DNA of 28,277 nt from JBGVMW01 sp045125095. Its GTDB lineage: Bacteria; Bacillota; Clostridia; Lachnospirales; Lachnospiraceae. A program made the position numbers and the translations under genes. The stretch spans positions 1-28,277 of the forward strand of contig JBGVMW010000072.1 in the NCBI GenBank assembly GCA_045125095.1. Direction: 5' to 3'. This document shows, piece by piece, positions 14,266 to 22,336 of this stretch (its first letter is position 1; each line of letters begins with the position of its first letter). The notes below the pieces were generated by a model. The model ran no database searches. It was not told the DNA's origin and was given only the letters and a program-made list of their open reading frames with translations.

Positions 14266-16848
14266 ATGAATATCAGCAAATTTACACAAAAGTCCCTTCA
14301 AGCGGTAAATGACTGTGAGAAATGGGCATATGAATACGGCAATCAGGAGATTGAGCAGGAGCATCTGTTGTACAGCCTAATCAAACAAGAGGACAGCCTG
14401 ATTGCAAAATTAATTGAAAAAATGGAGATAGACTTAGACCATTTTACAAAGAAAGTGGAAGAGTACCTGAATAAGCGGGTGAAGGTATCCGGAGCAGGGC
14501 AGCTTTATATCGGAAAGGATTTGAATAAAGCGTTGATTTCTGCGGAAGATGTAGCAAAGAGCATGGGAGACGAATATGTTTCCGTGGAGCATGTATTCTT
14601 AGCACTTATGAACAACCAGAATCCGGGGATAAAAGCTATTTTTCAGGAATATGGAATTACCAAAGATAGATTTTTACAGGCGTTGTCTTCCGTCAGAGGC
14701 AACCAGCGGGTAACCAGTGACAATCCGGAAGCAACCTATGATACCTTAAATAAATACGGACAGGATCTGGTAGAGCGGGCAAGAAACCAGAAGTTAGATC
14801 CGGTAATCGGCAGAGACAGCGAGATACGAAATGTCATCCGCATTTTATCCAGAAAGACAAAGAATAATCCGGTGCTTATTGGTGAACCAGGTGTTGGTAA
14901 GACAGCCGTTGTAGAAGGATTGGCACAGCGAATCGTTCGTGGAGATGTACCGGAAGGGTTAAAAGATAAGCAAATATTTGCACTGGATATGGGAGCTTTG
15001 GTAGCCGGTGCCAAGTATCGTGGTGAATTTGAGGAACGTCTAAAGGCAGTGTTGGAGGAAGTGAAGAAAAGTGATGGAGAGATCATTCTTTTCATAGATG
15101 AGCTTCATACCATCGTAGGTGCCGGAAAAACAGACGGTGCTATGGATGCCGGCAATATGTTAAAGCCAATGTTGGCAAGGGGTGAACTCCATTGCATCGG
15201 TGCTACCACATTAGACGAATATCGTATGTATATTGAAAAGGACGCCGCATTAGAGCGACGTTTCCAACCGGTTCATGTAGAGGAGCCAACGGTGGAGGAT
15301 ACTATTTCCATACTCCGAGGATTAAAGGAACGTTACGAAGTATTCCACGGGGTAAAGATTACCGATAGTGCATTGGTAACAGCAGCAACACTATCCCACC
15401 GCTATATTTCCGACCGTTTTCTGCCGGATAAAGCCATTGATCTTGTGGATGAAGCCTGCGCCCTTATCAAGACAGAGTTAGATTCCATGCCGGCGGAATT
15501 AGACGAAATGCAGCGCAAAATTATGCAGTTAGAGATTGAGGAAGCTGCATTAAAGAAGGAAACCGATAATTTGAGCAAGGAGCGTCTGGCAGAGTTACAA
15601 AAGGAATTAGCAGAATTTCGCGATTCCTTTGCCAGCCAAAAAGCCCAGTGGGATAACGAAAAGAATTCTGTAGAGCGTTTGCAGAAATTAAGAGAAGAAA
15701 TTGAGGATTTGAATAAACAGATTCAGATTGCCCAGAGAGAATATGACCTGAACAAAGCTGCAGAATTACAGTACGGTAAGCTGCCGCAGCTAGAGAGCCA
15801 GCTGGCACAGGAAGAAGAAGCGGTGAAGAAACGTGAGTTACAGTTGGTGCATGAGAGTGTTACCGATGAGGAAATTGCAAAAATCATTTCCCGATGGACA
15901 GGAATTCCGGTGGCAAAGCTGACAGAAGGGGAGCGAAGCAAGATTCTTCACTTAGATGATGAATTGCACAAACGCGTCATTGGGCAGGATGAAGGCGTAC
16001 AAAAGGTGACCGATGCCATTATCCGTTCCAAGGCAGGAATCAAAGATCCAACCAAACCAATCGGTTCCTTCCTATTCCTAGGACCAACCGGTGTTGGTAA
16101 GACAGAGCTTGCCAAGGCGTTGGCAGCCAGTTTGTTTGATGACGAATCCAATATGGTGCGTATTGATATGAGTGAATATATGGAGAAATATTCCGTATCC
16201 AGATTAATCGGAGCGCCTCCGGGATATGTAGGTTATGAGGAAGGCGGTCAGCTGACAGAGGCCGTCCGTAGAAAGCCATATTCTGTTGTACTGTTTGATG
16301 AAATTGAAAAAGCCCATCCGGACGTCTTTAATGTACTTCTTCAGGTGCTTGATGATGGTCGTATCACTGATTCACAGGGAAGAACGGTAGACTTTAAAAA
16401 TACCATTTTGATTATGACATCCAATATTGGTGCAGGCTATCTGTTAGAGGGCATAGAAGAGGACGGTACCATTCGTACAGATGCAGAAACTATGGTTATG
16501 GAAGAATTACGTGCACATTTCCGACCGGAATTTTTAAATCGACTGGATGAAACCATTCTCTTTAAGCCACTGACGAAAGACAACATTACAGGTATTATTG
16601 ATTTGCTGTTAGCCGATGTCAACAAGCGTCTGGAAGACAAAGAATTGTCAATTGAGCTGACACCAGCGGCAAAGAAAGCTATTATAGAAGGTGGTTACGA
16701 TCCGGCATACGGAGCAAGACCATTGAAGCGGTATATGCAGAAGTATGTGGAAACATTGTCTGCCCGTCACATTTTAGCTGGTGAGGTACACGCAGGAGAT
16801 ATCATTACAATTGATGAAGCGGACGGAGAGTTATTCGTACATTTGTAA
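14266..16848 (+). CDS. clpB: ATP-dependent disaggregase ClpB
   Basis: ClpB is a hexameric AAA+ chaperone that, with DnaK, pulls proteins out of aggregates after heat stress. The 860-residue length is standard. The N-terminal Clp repeats occupy about 1-145. The first AAA module has Walker A GEPGVGKT at residue 206 and Walker B ILFIDELHTIVGAG. The middle coiled-coil domain is long and charged (about 400-530), which separates ClpB from ClpA/ClpC. The second module has GPTGVGKT at residue 606, VVLFDEIEKAHPDV and the late GARPLKRYMQKYVE. An upstream in-frame ATG at 14245 is less likely, because GGAGG at 14253-14257 fits the ATG at 14266. Regulation by HrcA is indicated by the CIRCE element over the promoter. 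Confidence 0.97.
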   Translation: MNISKFTQKSLQAVNDCEKWAYEYGNQEIEQEHLLYSLIKQEDSLIAKLIEKMEIDLDHFTKKVEEYLNKRVKVSGAGQLYIGKDLNKALISAEDVAKSMGDEYVSVEHVFLALMNNQNPGIKAIFQEYGITKDRFLQALSSVRGNQRVTSDNPEATYDTLNKYGQDLVERARNQKLDPVIGRDSEIRNVIRILSRKTKNNPVLIGEPGVGKTAVVEGLAQRIVRGDVPEGLKDKQIFALDMGALVAGAKYRGEFEERLKAVLEEVKKSDGEIILFIDELHTIVGAGKTDGAMDAGNMLKPMLARGELHCIGATTLDEYRMYIEKDAALERRFQPVHVEEPTVEDTISILRGLKERYEVFHGVKITDSALVTAATLSHRYISDRFLPDKAIDLVDEACALIKTELDSMPAELDEMQRKIMQLEIEEAALKKETDNLSKERLAELQKELAEFRDSFASQKAQWDNEKNSVERLQKLREEIEDLNKQIQIAQREYDLNKAAELQYGKLPQLESQLAQEEEAVKKRELQLVHESVTDEEIAKIISRWTGIPVAKLTEGERSKILHLDDELHKRVIGQDEGVQKVTDAIIRSKAGIKDPTKPIGSFLFLGPTGVGKTELAKALAASLFDDESNMVRIDMSEYMEKYSVSRLIGAPPGYVGYEEGGQLTEAVRRKPYSVVLFDEIEKAHPDVFNVLLQVLDDGRITDSQGRTVDFKNTILIMTSNIGAGYLLEGIEEDGTIRTDAETMVMEELRAHFRPEFLNRLDETILFKPLTKDNITGIIDLLLADVNKRLEDKELSIELTPAAKKAIIEGGYDPAYGARPLKRYMQKYVETLSARHILAGEVHAGDIITIDEADGELFVHL

Positions 16849-16883
16849 ATGGTAAAAATAATTATTGGAAAATCAATGAAAAA

Positions 16884-16918
16884 AGGGGGTTTACTTGAGA
16901 AAATCAAGTGAACCCCCT
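16884..16918 (-). terminator. Hairpin between clpB and gdhA, T tract on the minus strand
   Basis: AGGGGGTTTACTTGA at 16884-16898 pairs with TCAAGTGAACCCCCT at 16904-16918 with one wobble. It is flanked by A runs on both sides. The left A run gives a T tract for minus-strand RNA. In the plus direction the hairpin is followed by A, so how clpB is ended is unclear. Confidence 0.6.
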
Positions 16919-16955
16919 AAAAAAATAGATAAAAAACGTTTTCAGTTCTGGGATA

Positions 16956-16984
16956 TTGACTTTGCCAGAAAAAAAAATTATGAT
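16956..16984 (+). promoter_or_regulatory. Promoter of glutamate dehydrogenase
   Basis: TTGACT at 16956-16961 and TATGAT at 16979-16984 have a 17-base spacer. AAAAAACGTTTTCA at 16931-16944, just upstream, resembles a catabolite-responsive element at 12 of 14 consensus positions; this second point is tentative. Confidence 0.72.
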
Positions 16985-17044
16985 AAGCCCTGTTAAAAGA
17001 CAGGCGCCTGAATAGAAAAATTATTGATATGGCAAAGGAGCATG

Positions 17045-18307
17045 ATGAAAATGGAAAAATTATATGATCCATATGACAACGTAGTTGCCGTAATGGAAGA
17101 AGCAATGGAAGTAGGAAATATAAATAAACGAATGTTTGACATTATTAAAAATCCACAGCGTGAAACAAAGGTATATTTACCGGTTGAAATGGATGACGGA
17201 ACCGTGAAAGTATTTGAGGGTTACCGCGTACAGCATTCCAATATCCGCGGACCATTTAAAGGGGGGATTCGTTTTCATCAGGATGTGACACTGAATGAAG
17301 TAAAGGCACTGGCAACCTGGATGTCATTAAAGTGTGCCGTGGTAAATATTCCATATGGTGGTGCGAAAGGTGGAATTCGTGTCAATCCAACAACTTTGTC
17401 GAAACGGGAATTGTGCCGCCTGACCAGAAGATATACTTACGCAATTGAGCCATTAATTGGTGCAGACAAAGATATTCCGGCACCGGATGTCAATACTAAT
17501 CCCCAGACAATGGCTTGGGTGTTAGACACCTATAGCATGTTACATGGCAAACCATGTCCGGGTGTGGTAACCGGCAAGCCAATCGAATTAGGCGGTTCTA
17601 AAGGACGTCCTTCCGCTACTGGACGAGGTGTGGTAATCTGTACCAAACTTATTTTAGAGAGAGACAACAAAACATTAAAAGGCACCAAAGTAGCGGTACA
17701 GGGAATGGGAAATGTAGGAAGCAATGCAGCCAGAATTTTCTATCACAGAGGAGCAATTATAGTAGCACTTAGCGACGTTTCCGGTGGAATTTATTGTGCG
17801 GATGGCTTAGATGCCGATGCAATCTCTGAATACCTGAATCAGGGAGGTTTGCTAAAGGATTATGAGGCAGAGGGTATCATCCATATTTCGAATGAGAATC
17901 TGTTAACATGTGATTGTGACGTATTGGTACCAGCAGCCTTAGAAAATCAGATAAACGAAAAAATCGCAAAGGAATTAAAGTGTAGTTATATCGTTGAAGG
18001 CGCCAATGGACCAACCACAGTAGAAGCAGACAAAATTATTGCAGAACGAGGAATTACCCTTGTTCCAGATATCTTTGCCAACAGCGGCGGCGTAATTGTT
18101 TCCTATTTTGAGTGGGTACAAAACATCCAGGAATTAACATGGGAACGGGATCAGGTCACAGAAAAACTAGAAACCATTTTAACAGACGCATTTGAGGACA
18201 TCATAGCAGAATCCGCTCGCTGCAATTGCAACCTTCGCATGGCAGCTTACATAGTAGCTCTGAAGCGTCTCATCCAGGCAGAAGAAATCAAGGGAATCTT
18301 CCCGTGA
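17045..18307 (+). CDS. gdhA: Glutamate dehydrogenase (Glu/Leu/Phe/Val dehydrogenase family)
   Basis: This enzyme interconverts glutamate and 2-oxoglutarate plus ammonia with NAD or NADP, linking nitrogen and carbon metabolism. The 420-residue product shows the substrate domain with GPFKGGIRFHQDVTLNEVKA, the catalytic Lys108 in NIPYGGAKGGI, and GADKDIPAPDVNT. The coenzyme domain has the Rossmann motif VAVQGMGNVGSNAA. The C-terminal part includes VEGANGPTT and VPDIFANSGGVIVSYFEW. Start choice is not certain: AAAGGAG at 17034-17040 precedes ATGs at 17042, 17045 and 17051. The spacing best suits 17045 or 17051, and an upstream TTG is unlikely. It has its own promoter and terminator. An Lrp/AsnC regulator lies downstream past a repeat element, a plausible but unproven controller. 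Confidence 0.94.
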   Translation: MKMEKLYDPYDNVVAVMEEAMEVGNINKRMFDIIKNPQRETKVYLPVEMDDGTVKVFEGYRVQHSNIRGPFKGGIRFHQDVTLNEVKALATWMSLKCAVVNIPYGGAKGGIRVNPTTLSKRELCRLTRRYTYAIEPLIGADKDIPAPDVNTNPQTMAWVLDTYSMLHGKPCPGVVTGKPIELGGSKGRPSATGRGVVICTKLILERDNKTLKGTKVAVQGMGNVGSNAARIFYHRGAIIVALSDVSGGIYCADGLDADAISEYLNQGGLLKDYEAEGIIHISNENLLTCDCDVLVPAALENQINEKIAKELKCSYIVEGANGPTTVEADKIIAERGITLVPDIFANSGGVIVSYFEWVQNIQELTWERDQVTEKLETILTDAFEDIIAESARCNCNLRMAAYIVALKRLIQAEEIKGIFP

Positions 18308-18325
18308 AATTATAGACGAACTGCA

Positions 18326-18369
18326 TAAAATGTGATAAAGTAGGGCGTAGAAAAATATGCCCTGCTTTT
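18326..18369 (+). terminator. Terminator of gdhA with a duplicated lead-in sequence
   Basis: AAGTAGGGCGTA (18338-18349) pairs with TATGCCCTGCTT (18356-18367) with two wobbles, then TT. The 25 bases 18326-18350 match 19157-19181, ahead of the next terminator, at 23 positions. Confidence 0.75.
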
Positions 18370-18404
18370 CATTATACGATATGTTAAGTATGGGTTTGCG
18401 ATAT

Positions 18405-18608
18405 ATTTGTGATATATTACTGTTTACAACATAGTCTATATTTGTCGCACTCTCGCTCCCTTCAAACGTAGCGGACACTAAGGCTGTAAAATACGCAGTC
18501 TAAGTGCTGACGTTTTCAGAGGGTCACATATAGACGATGTAGCAAACAGCTATCGGTCACAAACAATTCTGACAATTCACTACCTTGTTGGCGTTTCGCA
18601 ATTACCTA
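18405..18608 (-). repeat. MITE-like palindromic repeat, copy 3
   Basis: This near-complete copy is in the inverse orientation to copy 1. It keeps CATAGTCTATATTTG near one end, CTCGCTCCCTTCAAACGTAG in the middle, GAGGGTCACATATAGACGATG and CACAAACAATTCTGACAATT towards the other end, and ends in TTTCGCAATTACCTA at 18594-18608. It fills most of the gap between gdhA and the Lrp-type gene and stops 16 bases before that gene's ribosome binding site. Confidence 0.85.
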
Positions 18609-18638
18609 AACAATATCAGTCAGAAAAGGAGAGGATAT

Positions 18639-19091
18639 ATGGAACATACATTTGATGAAATTGACAGAAAAATCATAGAAATACTTCAAGAGAACGCCAG
18701 AACCTCCCTAAAAGTTATAGCCGACAAAGTATTTTTATCCTCCACTGCCGTTTCCACCCGAATCGAACGGTTAGAAAAAGAAGGTATCATAACCGGCTAT
18801 CAAGCGCAGATCAACCCACAGGCATTAGGATATTACATAAAAGCCTTCATCAATTTAGAAGTAGAGCCTGTACAAAAGAAAGAATTTTATCCATATATAC
18901 AGTCTTGCAAAAATGTAGTAGAGTGTAACTGTGTTACTGGAGATTACTCCATGTTAATAGAAGTCATTTTCAAGACCACAATGGAATTAGATTGCTTTAT
19001 TGGCGAATTGCAGCAGTTCGGCAAAACCAAAACATTAATCGTTTTTTCCACATCCGTAGAACATAGAAGCATATATTTTACCCAAGAGTAG
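18639..19091 (+). CDS. Lrp/AsnC-family transcriptional regulator
   Basis: This 150-residue regulator binds DNA as an oligomer and usually responds to an amino acid. The N-terminal winged helix-turn-helix spans about 5-60 (FDEIDRKIIEILQENARTSL, then FLSSTAVSTRIERLEKEGII). The C-terminal ligand-binding RAM domain follows, with VVECNCVTGDYSMLIEVIF and FIGELQQFGKTKTLIVFST. AAAGGAGAGG at 18625-18634 fixes the ATG at 18639. An open frame reaching back to 18585 only translates the end of the neighbouring repeat and should not be used. The gene follows gdhA, so a role in glutamate or amino-acid metabolism is reasonable but not shown. Confidence 0.93.
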   Translation: MEHTFDEIDRKIIEILQENARTSLKVIADKVFLSSTAVSTRIERLEKEGIITGYQAQINPQALGYYIKAFINLEVEPVQKKEFYPYIQSCKNVVECNCVTGDYSMLIEVIFKTTMELDCFIGELQQFGKTKTLIVFSTSVEHRSIYFTQE

Positions 19092-19156
19092 CAATCTATG
19101 TGCAGAGGTCAGAGATAAATAGCAGAATCCTTCCGTATAGGAATGGACGTATTTTG

Positions 19157-19203
19157 TAAAATGTGATAAAGTAAGGCATAGTAAGAAAAACTATGCCTTT
19201 TTT
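19157..19203 (+). terminator. Terminator of the Lrp-type gene
   Basis: AAGGCATAGT at 19173-19182 pairs perfectly with ACTATGCCTT at 19190-19199, followed by a T run. The lead-in 19157-19181 duplicates the one before the gdhA terminator. Confidence 0.85.
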
Positions 19204-19281
19204 ATATACTACGAAATGACAACAGCCCGTTGCATGACGTAATGTATGAAATTTCCTAGTATATAAAAAAATGATGCGCAC
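19202..19281 (+). repeat. Short inverted-repeat element, copy B
   Basis: TATATACTACGAAAT near the left end is mirrored, with one mismatch, by ATTTCCTAGTATATA at 19251-19265. The tail AAAAAAATGATGCGCAC follows, as in copy A at 1086-1170. The interiors differ. A further GC-rich near-palindrome (ATGCGC to GCGCAT, 19273-19296) follows directly. Like copy A, it starts in the T tail of a terminator. Confidence 0.7.
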
Positions 19282-19334
19282 TCGCGAGAGCGCGCATGTA
19301 CGCTTTGTTCTTATCCATGAATACACATATTATA

Positions 19335-19374
19335 TAGGTAATTGTGAAACACCAACAAGCTAGCAAATGCCTAA
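19335..19374 (+). repeat. Collapsed copy of the MITE-like repeat (ends only)
   Basis: TAGGTAATTGTGAAACACC then AACAAGCTAG matches the outer left end of the large repeat, and CAAATGCCTAA at its right matches the outer right end of copy 1. The whole middle is missing, as expected of a precise internal deletion. It lies just upstream of the DUF4250 gene's ribosome binding site. Confidence 0.75.
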
Positions 19375-19403
19375 CCATATTATATGAAAGAAGGAGAATC
19401 ACA

Positions 19404-19580
19404 ATGACATTACCAAAAGACCCAGTGATCTTATTAAGCTACATCAACACCCAGCTTCGGGACAATTTCCCATCCTTAGAGGACTTTTGCAAATCCAATA
19501 ATCTGTCAGAAGCAGAAATAACAGAACCATTGTCAGCCATTGATTACGAGTACGATAAAGAAACAAACCAGTTCGTATAA
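19404..19580 (+). CDS. Small DUF4250 protein
   Basis: This 58-residue protein has the compact pattern of DUF4250: it starts TLPKDPVILLSYINTQLRD, has an acidic helical middle (SLEDFCKSNNLSEAEI), and ends in IDYEYDKETNQFV. Its function is unknown. AAGGAG at 19391-19396 supports the ATG at 19404. A longer frame from 19344 only translates repeat sequence. It lies 12 bases before the ASKHA protein and probably shares its message. Confidence 0.85.
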   Translation: MTLPKDPVILLSYINTQLRDNFPSLEDFCKSNNLSEAEITEPLSAIDYEYDKETNQFV

Positions 19581-19592
19581 GGAGGAAGCTAC

Positions 19593-21455
19593 GTGATTTT
19601 ACGGAGATTTACAGCAGAACCCGATAAAATTCAGGTATTGAAACAGATGCAGGCAGACTTCACAGATGGAGATATTGCAGATGAATATGACAAAATGAAA
19701 GCAGAACTGTTTCAAGTAATGGAACCTCTCATATGTTTTCAGGTGGAAAATGGGTATGCATATGTGCTCCTCACTCTTGGTAAAAAATTAGATGAAAAAA
19801 TAGCGCAGCTTATGGAGCAGGAAGAACTGCTGGATAGCATGCTTTTAAGCACCATAGCAGATGCATATTTATTTGAGATAGATAGAGAATTTGCAGACCG
19901 GATACGACCATATTTGGCAAAAGAAAAAGCGGGTGTGAAAGCGCGTTTAGAGCCGGGAGAGCATCTGCCGGTGGAAGCCACCAAAACCATATTTGAAAAA
20001 TTAAGTGGTGAACTTAGCGATATTACGATAAACGATAAATATATGTTTCAGCCTGCGAAAACTATGGCGTATATGTTAGAATTGACCACAGACAGTACCA
20101 TTTTTCATGCCCAGCATGATTGTAGCACGTGTAAAGCTGTAGGATGTCCCATGCGAAAGAATCGCAGAGAACGGAACCGAACATTCTACAGCGTGGATAG
20201 CTATGAATTAGAATCTCTTGCAGGGAGCAGCAGTTTAGAAGGTGTGACCTATGGCGTAGCGATTGATATAGGAACAACAACCATTGTCGTGCAGCTTGTG
20301 AATATACACAATGGAACCATATATCAAACGGTAAGTGGATTGAATCACCAACGGGAATATGGTGCTGATGTGATGCTTCGTGTGCAGAGTGCCATAGATG
20401 GAGCTGGTTTCCATTTGCGGGAGGTGGTACAGAAAGATATTTTAGAATTGTTACATTGTGTGGCAAAGAAACAGAATATATCAATGGAAGAAATCACAGA
20501 ATTGGTTATTTCAGCAAATGTAGTGATGATACATTTGCTTATGGGATATGATTGTGATGGATTAGCCTCCTATCCGTTTTCATCGACGCATGTATTCTAT
20601 GAATATCACAGTTTTCAGTCCGTGTTTGGCTCAGATGAGACGTTTGCCGTCTGTCATTTTGTTCCGGCATTCACACCATTTGTAGGTGGCGATATCATGG
20701 CTGGTATATTTGCTACAGAAATGGCACAGGAGGACAACACGCAGCTATTGGTAGATTTAGGAACGAATGGTGAAATGGTGTTAAAGCATAAAAATCAATA
20801 TTATGTAACATCGGTAGCTGCCGGCCCTGCCTTTGAAGGTGGAGGAATTGGTTGTGGTACAGGAAGCGTGGAAGGTGCTATTTACCGGTTTTCATTAGAA
20901 AAAGGAGTGCGGAGAATTCGAACGATTTGCGACAAACTGCCTTGTGGTATTTGTGGCAGTGGTCTGGTGGATATTTTGGCAGAGTTGTTAAAATATGGAT
21001 TACTAGGAACGGATGGAACCTTATCCAGATTGTATGCGAGAAAAGGATATCCGGTAACAGCTGATGAAAAACTTAAGATTACCCAGGAGGATATCAGGGA
21101 GTTGCAGCTTGCCAAGGGTGCCATCCGCGTTGGAATAGAACTTCTCTTAAAGCAGGCAGGACTGGAGAGAGAAGATGTGCAAATCATTTATCTGGCAGGA
21201 GGCTTTGGCTATCACATACAGATTGATAGTGCTTTGCAACTTGGCATTTTTCCAAGAGAATGGAAAGAAAAAATAAAAGCAGTAGGGAACACCGCATTGG
21301 GCGGTGCGGTATATGGTTTGCAGCATCATGAAATATTTCAAGAAGCCGATAGACTGCGACAGAATTGCAAAGAACTTGTACTGGCAAATGAACCGGATTT
21401 TCAGACAACATATCTCCAAGCTATGAATTTTCCTGTTATGACTAATTTAAAATAG
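19593..21455 (+). CDS. ASKHA-domain corrinoid-activation protein with a MetH-activation-like N-terminus
   Basis: The C-terminal two thirds (about 219-610) is an ASKHA ATPase of the DUF4445/RACE group, which uses ATP to reduce corrinoid cofactors of methyltransferases back to Co(I). Signatures are GVAIDIGTTTIVVQL (221-235), LLVDLGTNGEMVL, GPAFEGGGIGCGTGSVEGAI and YLAGGFGYHI. Relatives usually carry an N-terminal [2Fe-2S] ferredoxin domain. Here there is none. The first 200 residues instead resemble the activation domain of B12-dependent methionine synthase, with LEPGEHLPVEATKTIF, ITINDKYMFQPAKTMAYM and a cysteine cluster C177-x2-C180-x4-C185 (CSTCKAVGCPMRK). GTG at 19593 is the start, after AAGGAGG. 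It is probably co-transcribed with the DUF4250 gene. No corrinoid protein or methyltransferase is in the window, so its partner is unknown. Confidence 0.82.
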   Translation: MILRRFTAEPDKIQVLKQMQADFTDGDIADEYDKMKAELFQVMEPLICFQVENGYAYVLLTLGKKLDEKIAQLMEQEELLDSMLLSTIADAYLFEIDREFADRIRPYLAKEKAGVKARLEPGEHLPVEATKTIFEKLSGELSDITINDKYMFQPAKTMAYMLELTTDSTIFHAQHDCSTCKAVGCPMRKNRRERNRTFYSVDSYELESLAGSSSLEGVTYGVAIDIGTTTIVVQLVNIHNGTIYQTVSGLNHQREYGADVMLRVQSAIDGAGFHLREVVQKDILELLHCVAKKQNISMEEITELVISANVVMIHLLMGYDCDGLASYPFSSTHVFYEYHSFQSVFGSDETFAVCHFVPAFTPFVGGDIMAGIFATEMAQEDNTQLLVDLGTNGEMVLKHKNQYYVTSVAAGPAFEGGGIGCGTGSVEGAIYRFSLEKGVRRIRTICDKLPCGICGSGLVDILAELLKYGLLGTDGTLSRLYARKGYPVTADEKLKITQEDIRELQLAKGAIRVGIELLLKQAGLEREDVQIIYLAGGFGYHIQIDSALQLGIFPREWKEKIKAVGNTALGGAVYGLQHHEIFQEADRLRQNCKELVLANEPDFQTTYLQAMNFPVMTNLK

Positions 21456-21558
21456 TAGAAAAATAGGAAACGGATGCACACAGAAAAACAAAAGTGTAAT
21501 GGGCTATGTTTTGATTTTCTTTCATATAATGAGAAGAAGGTCGTAGCAGGAGTGCATC

Positions 21559-22239
21559 ATGAAGAAGTATTATCGGATGTTATTTGTTATAGATGTAGGA
21601 CTGGTAATTATGTGTGTTTGTCTGTTTTTCAGCAGTTTATCCTCAGTGGATTGCCCCACGATGAGCAAAGAAATCATGCAGGAAGATAAAAAAGTGGCAC
21701 TTACCTTTGATGATGGTCCACATCCGGAATATACGCCGAAGCTGTTAGAAGGATTGAAAAAACGAAATGTGAAGTGTACGTTTTTTCTGTTAGGGGAAAA
21801 TGTAGAAATGTATCCGGATGTGGTAAAACAGATTTCAGAGGAAGGCCATTTAATTGGTAATCACACATACACCCATGTACAGTTGACAACCTTATCAGAT
21901 ACCATGGCGATAAAAGAACTAGAAATGACAGATGAGGCCATTTGTAATATAACAGGGAAAAAAGTGGAGTATGTACGTCCGCCTTTTGGTTCGTGGAACA
22001 AAGAATCCACGATGATGGATTCCTACATTGTTGTCTTATGGAATGTGGATTCCAGAGACTGGGTGTTAAAAAATAGAGATTGCATTGTGCGAAATACACT
22101 GCCTTTCGTAAAAGACAGAAGCGTGATTCTCATGCACGACAGCTATCAGAGCTCTGTGGATGCAGCCTTGGACATTATTGATAGTCTTCAGAAGGAAGGC
22201 TACGAGTTCGTTACCGTAGATGAACTTATAATGGATTAA
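21559..22239 (+). CDS. Polysaccharide deacetylase (CE4 family), membrane-anchored
   Basis: This 226-residue protein should remove acetyl groups from a cell-wall or surface polysaccharide, for example peptidoglycan N-acetylglucosamine. A single hydrophobic segment near residues 8-30 serves as signal anchor, leaving the enzyme outside. The NodB-domain motifs are present: ALTFDDGPH (catalytic and metal Asp), NHTYTH (metal His pair), RPPFGSWN, VLWNVDSRDW and VILMHD. A ribosome binding site AGGAG lies ahead of the ATG at 21559. It is about 100 bases from the upstream gene, with no obvious terminator or promoter between, so joint transcription is possible. The exact polymer is not predictable. Confidence 0.92.
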   Translation: MKKYYRMLFVIDVGLVIMCVCLFFSSLSSVDCPTMSKEIMQEDKKVALTFDDGPHPEYTPKLLEGLKKRNVKCTFFLLGENVEMYPDVVKQISEEGHLIGNHTYTHVQLTTLSDTMAIKELEMTDEAICNITGKKVEYVRPPFGSWNKESTMMDSYIVVLWNVDSRDWVLKNRDCIVRNTLPFVKDRSVILMHDSYQSSVDAALDIIDSLQKEGYEFVTVDELIMD

Positions 22240-22263
22240 TAATTCAGTTTCAAAGTGCTAACA

Positions 22264-22310
22264 GGGTAGTGAATTGTTTGTGCAAACAGCTGCTTACTAC
22301 ATAGTCTATT
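22264..22310. repeat. End fragment of the MITE-like repeat upstream of rarA
   Basis: GTAGTGAATTGTTTGTGCAA then ACAGCTGCTTACTACATAGT matches the inner end of the large repeat, but one TCAGAATTG unit is deleted. It lies 26 bases before the rarA start. Confidence 0.75.
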
Positions 22311-22336
22311 ATAGTAAACAAAGGAAAGGAATAAAC

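Noticed and set aside
18585..18638. N-terminal extension of the Lrp-type protein
   Set aside because: The codons come from the end of repeat copy 3. A strong ribosome binding site sits before the ATG at 18639.
21474..21689. Open plus-strand frame of 71 codons before the deacetylase
   Set aside because: It overlaps the signal anchor of the deacetylase in another frame, shows no recognisable motif, and lacks a good ribosome binding site.
22274..22336. N-terminal extension of RarA
   Set aside because: It reads repeat sequence. RarA proteins start at the MDLFDYM-type methionine, and the ribosome binding site fits 22337.
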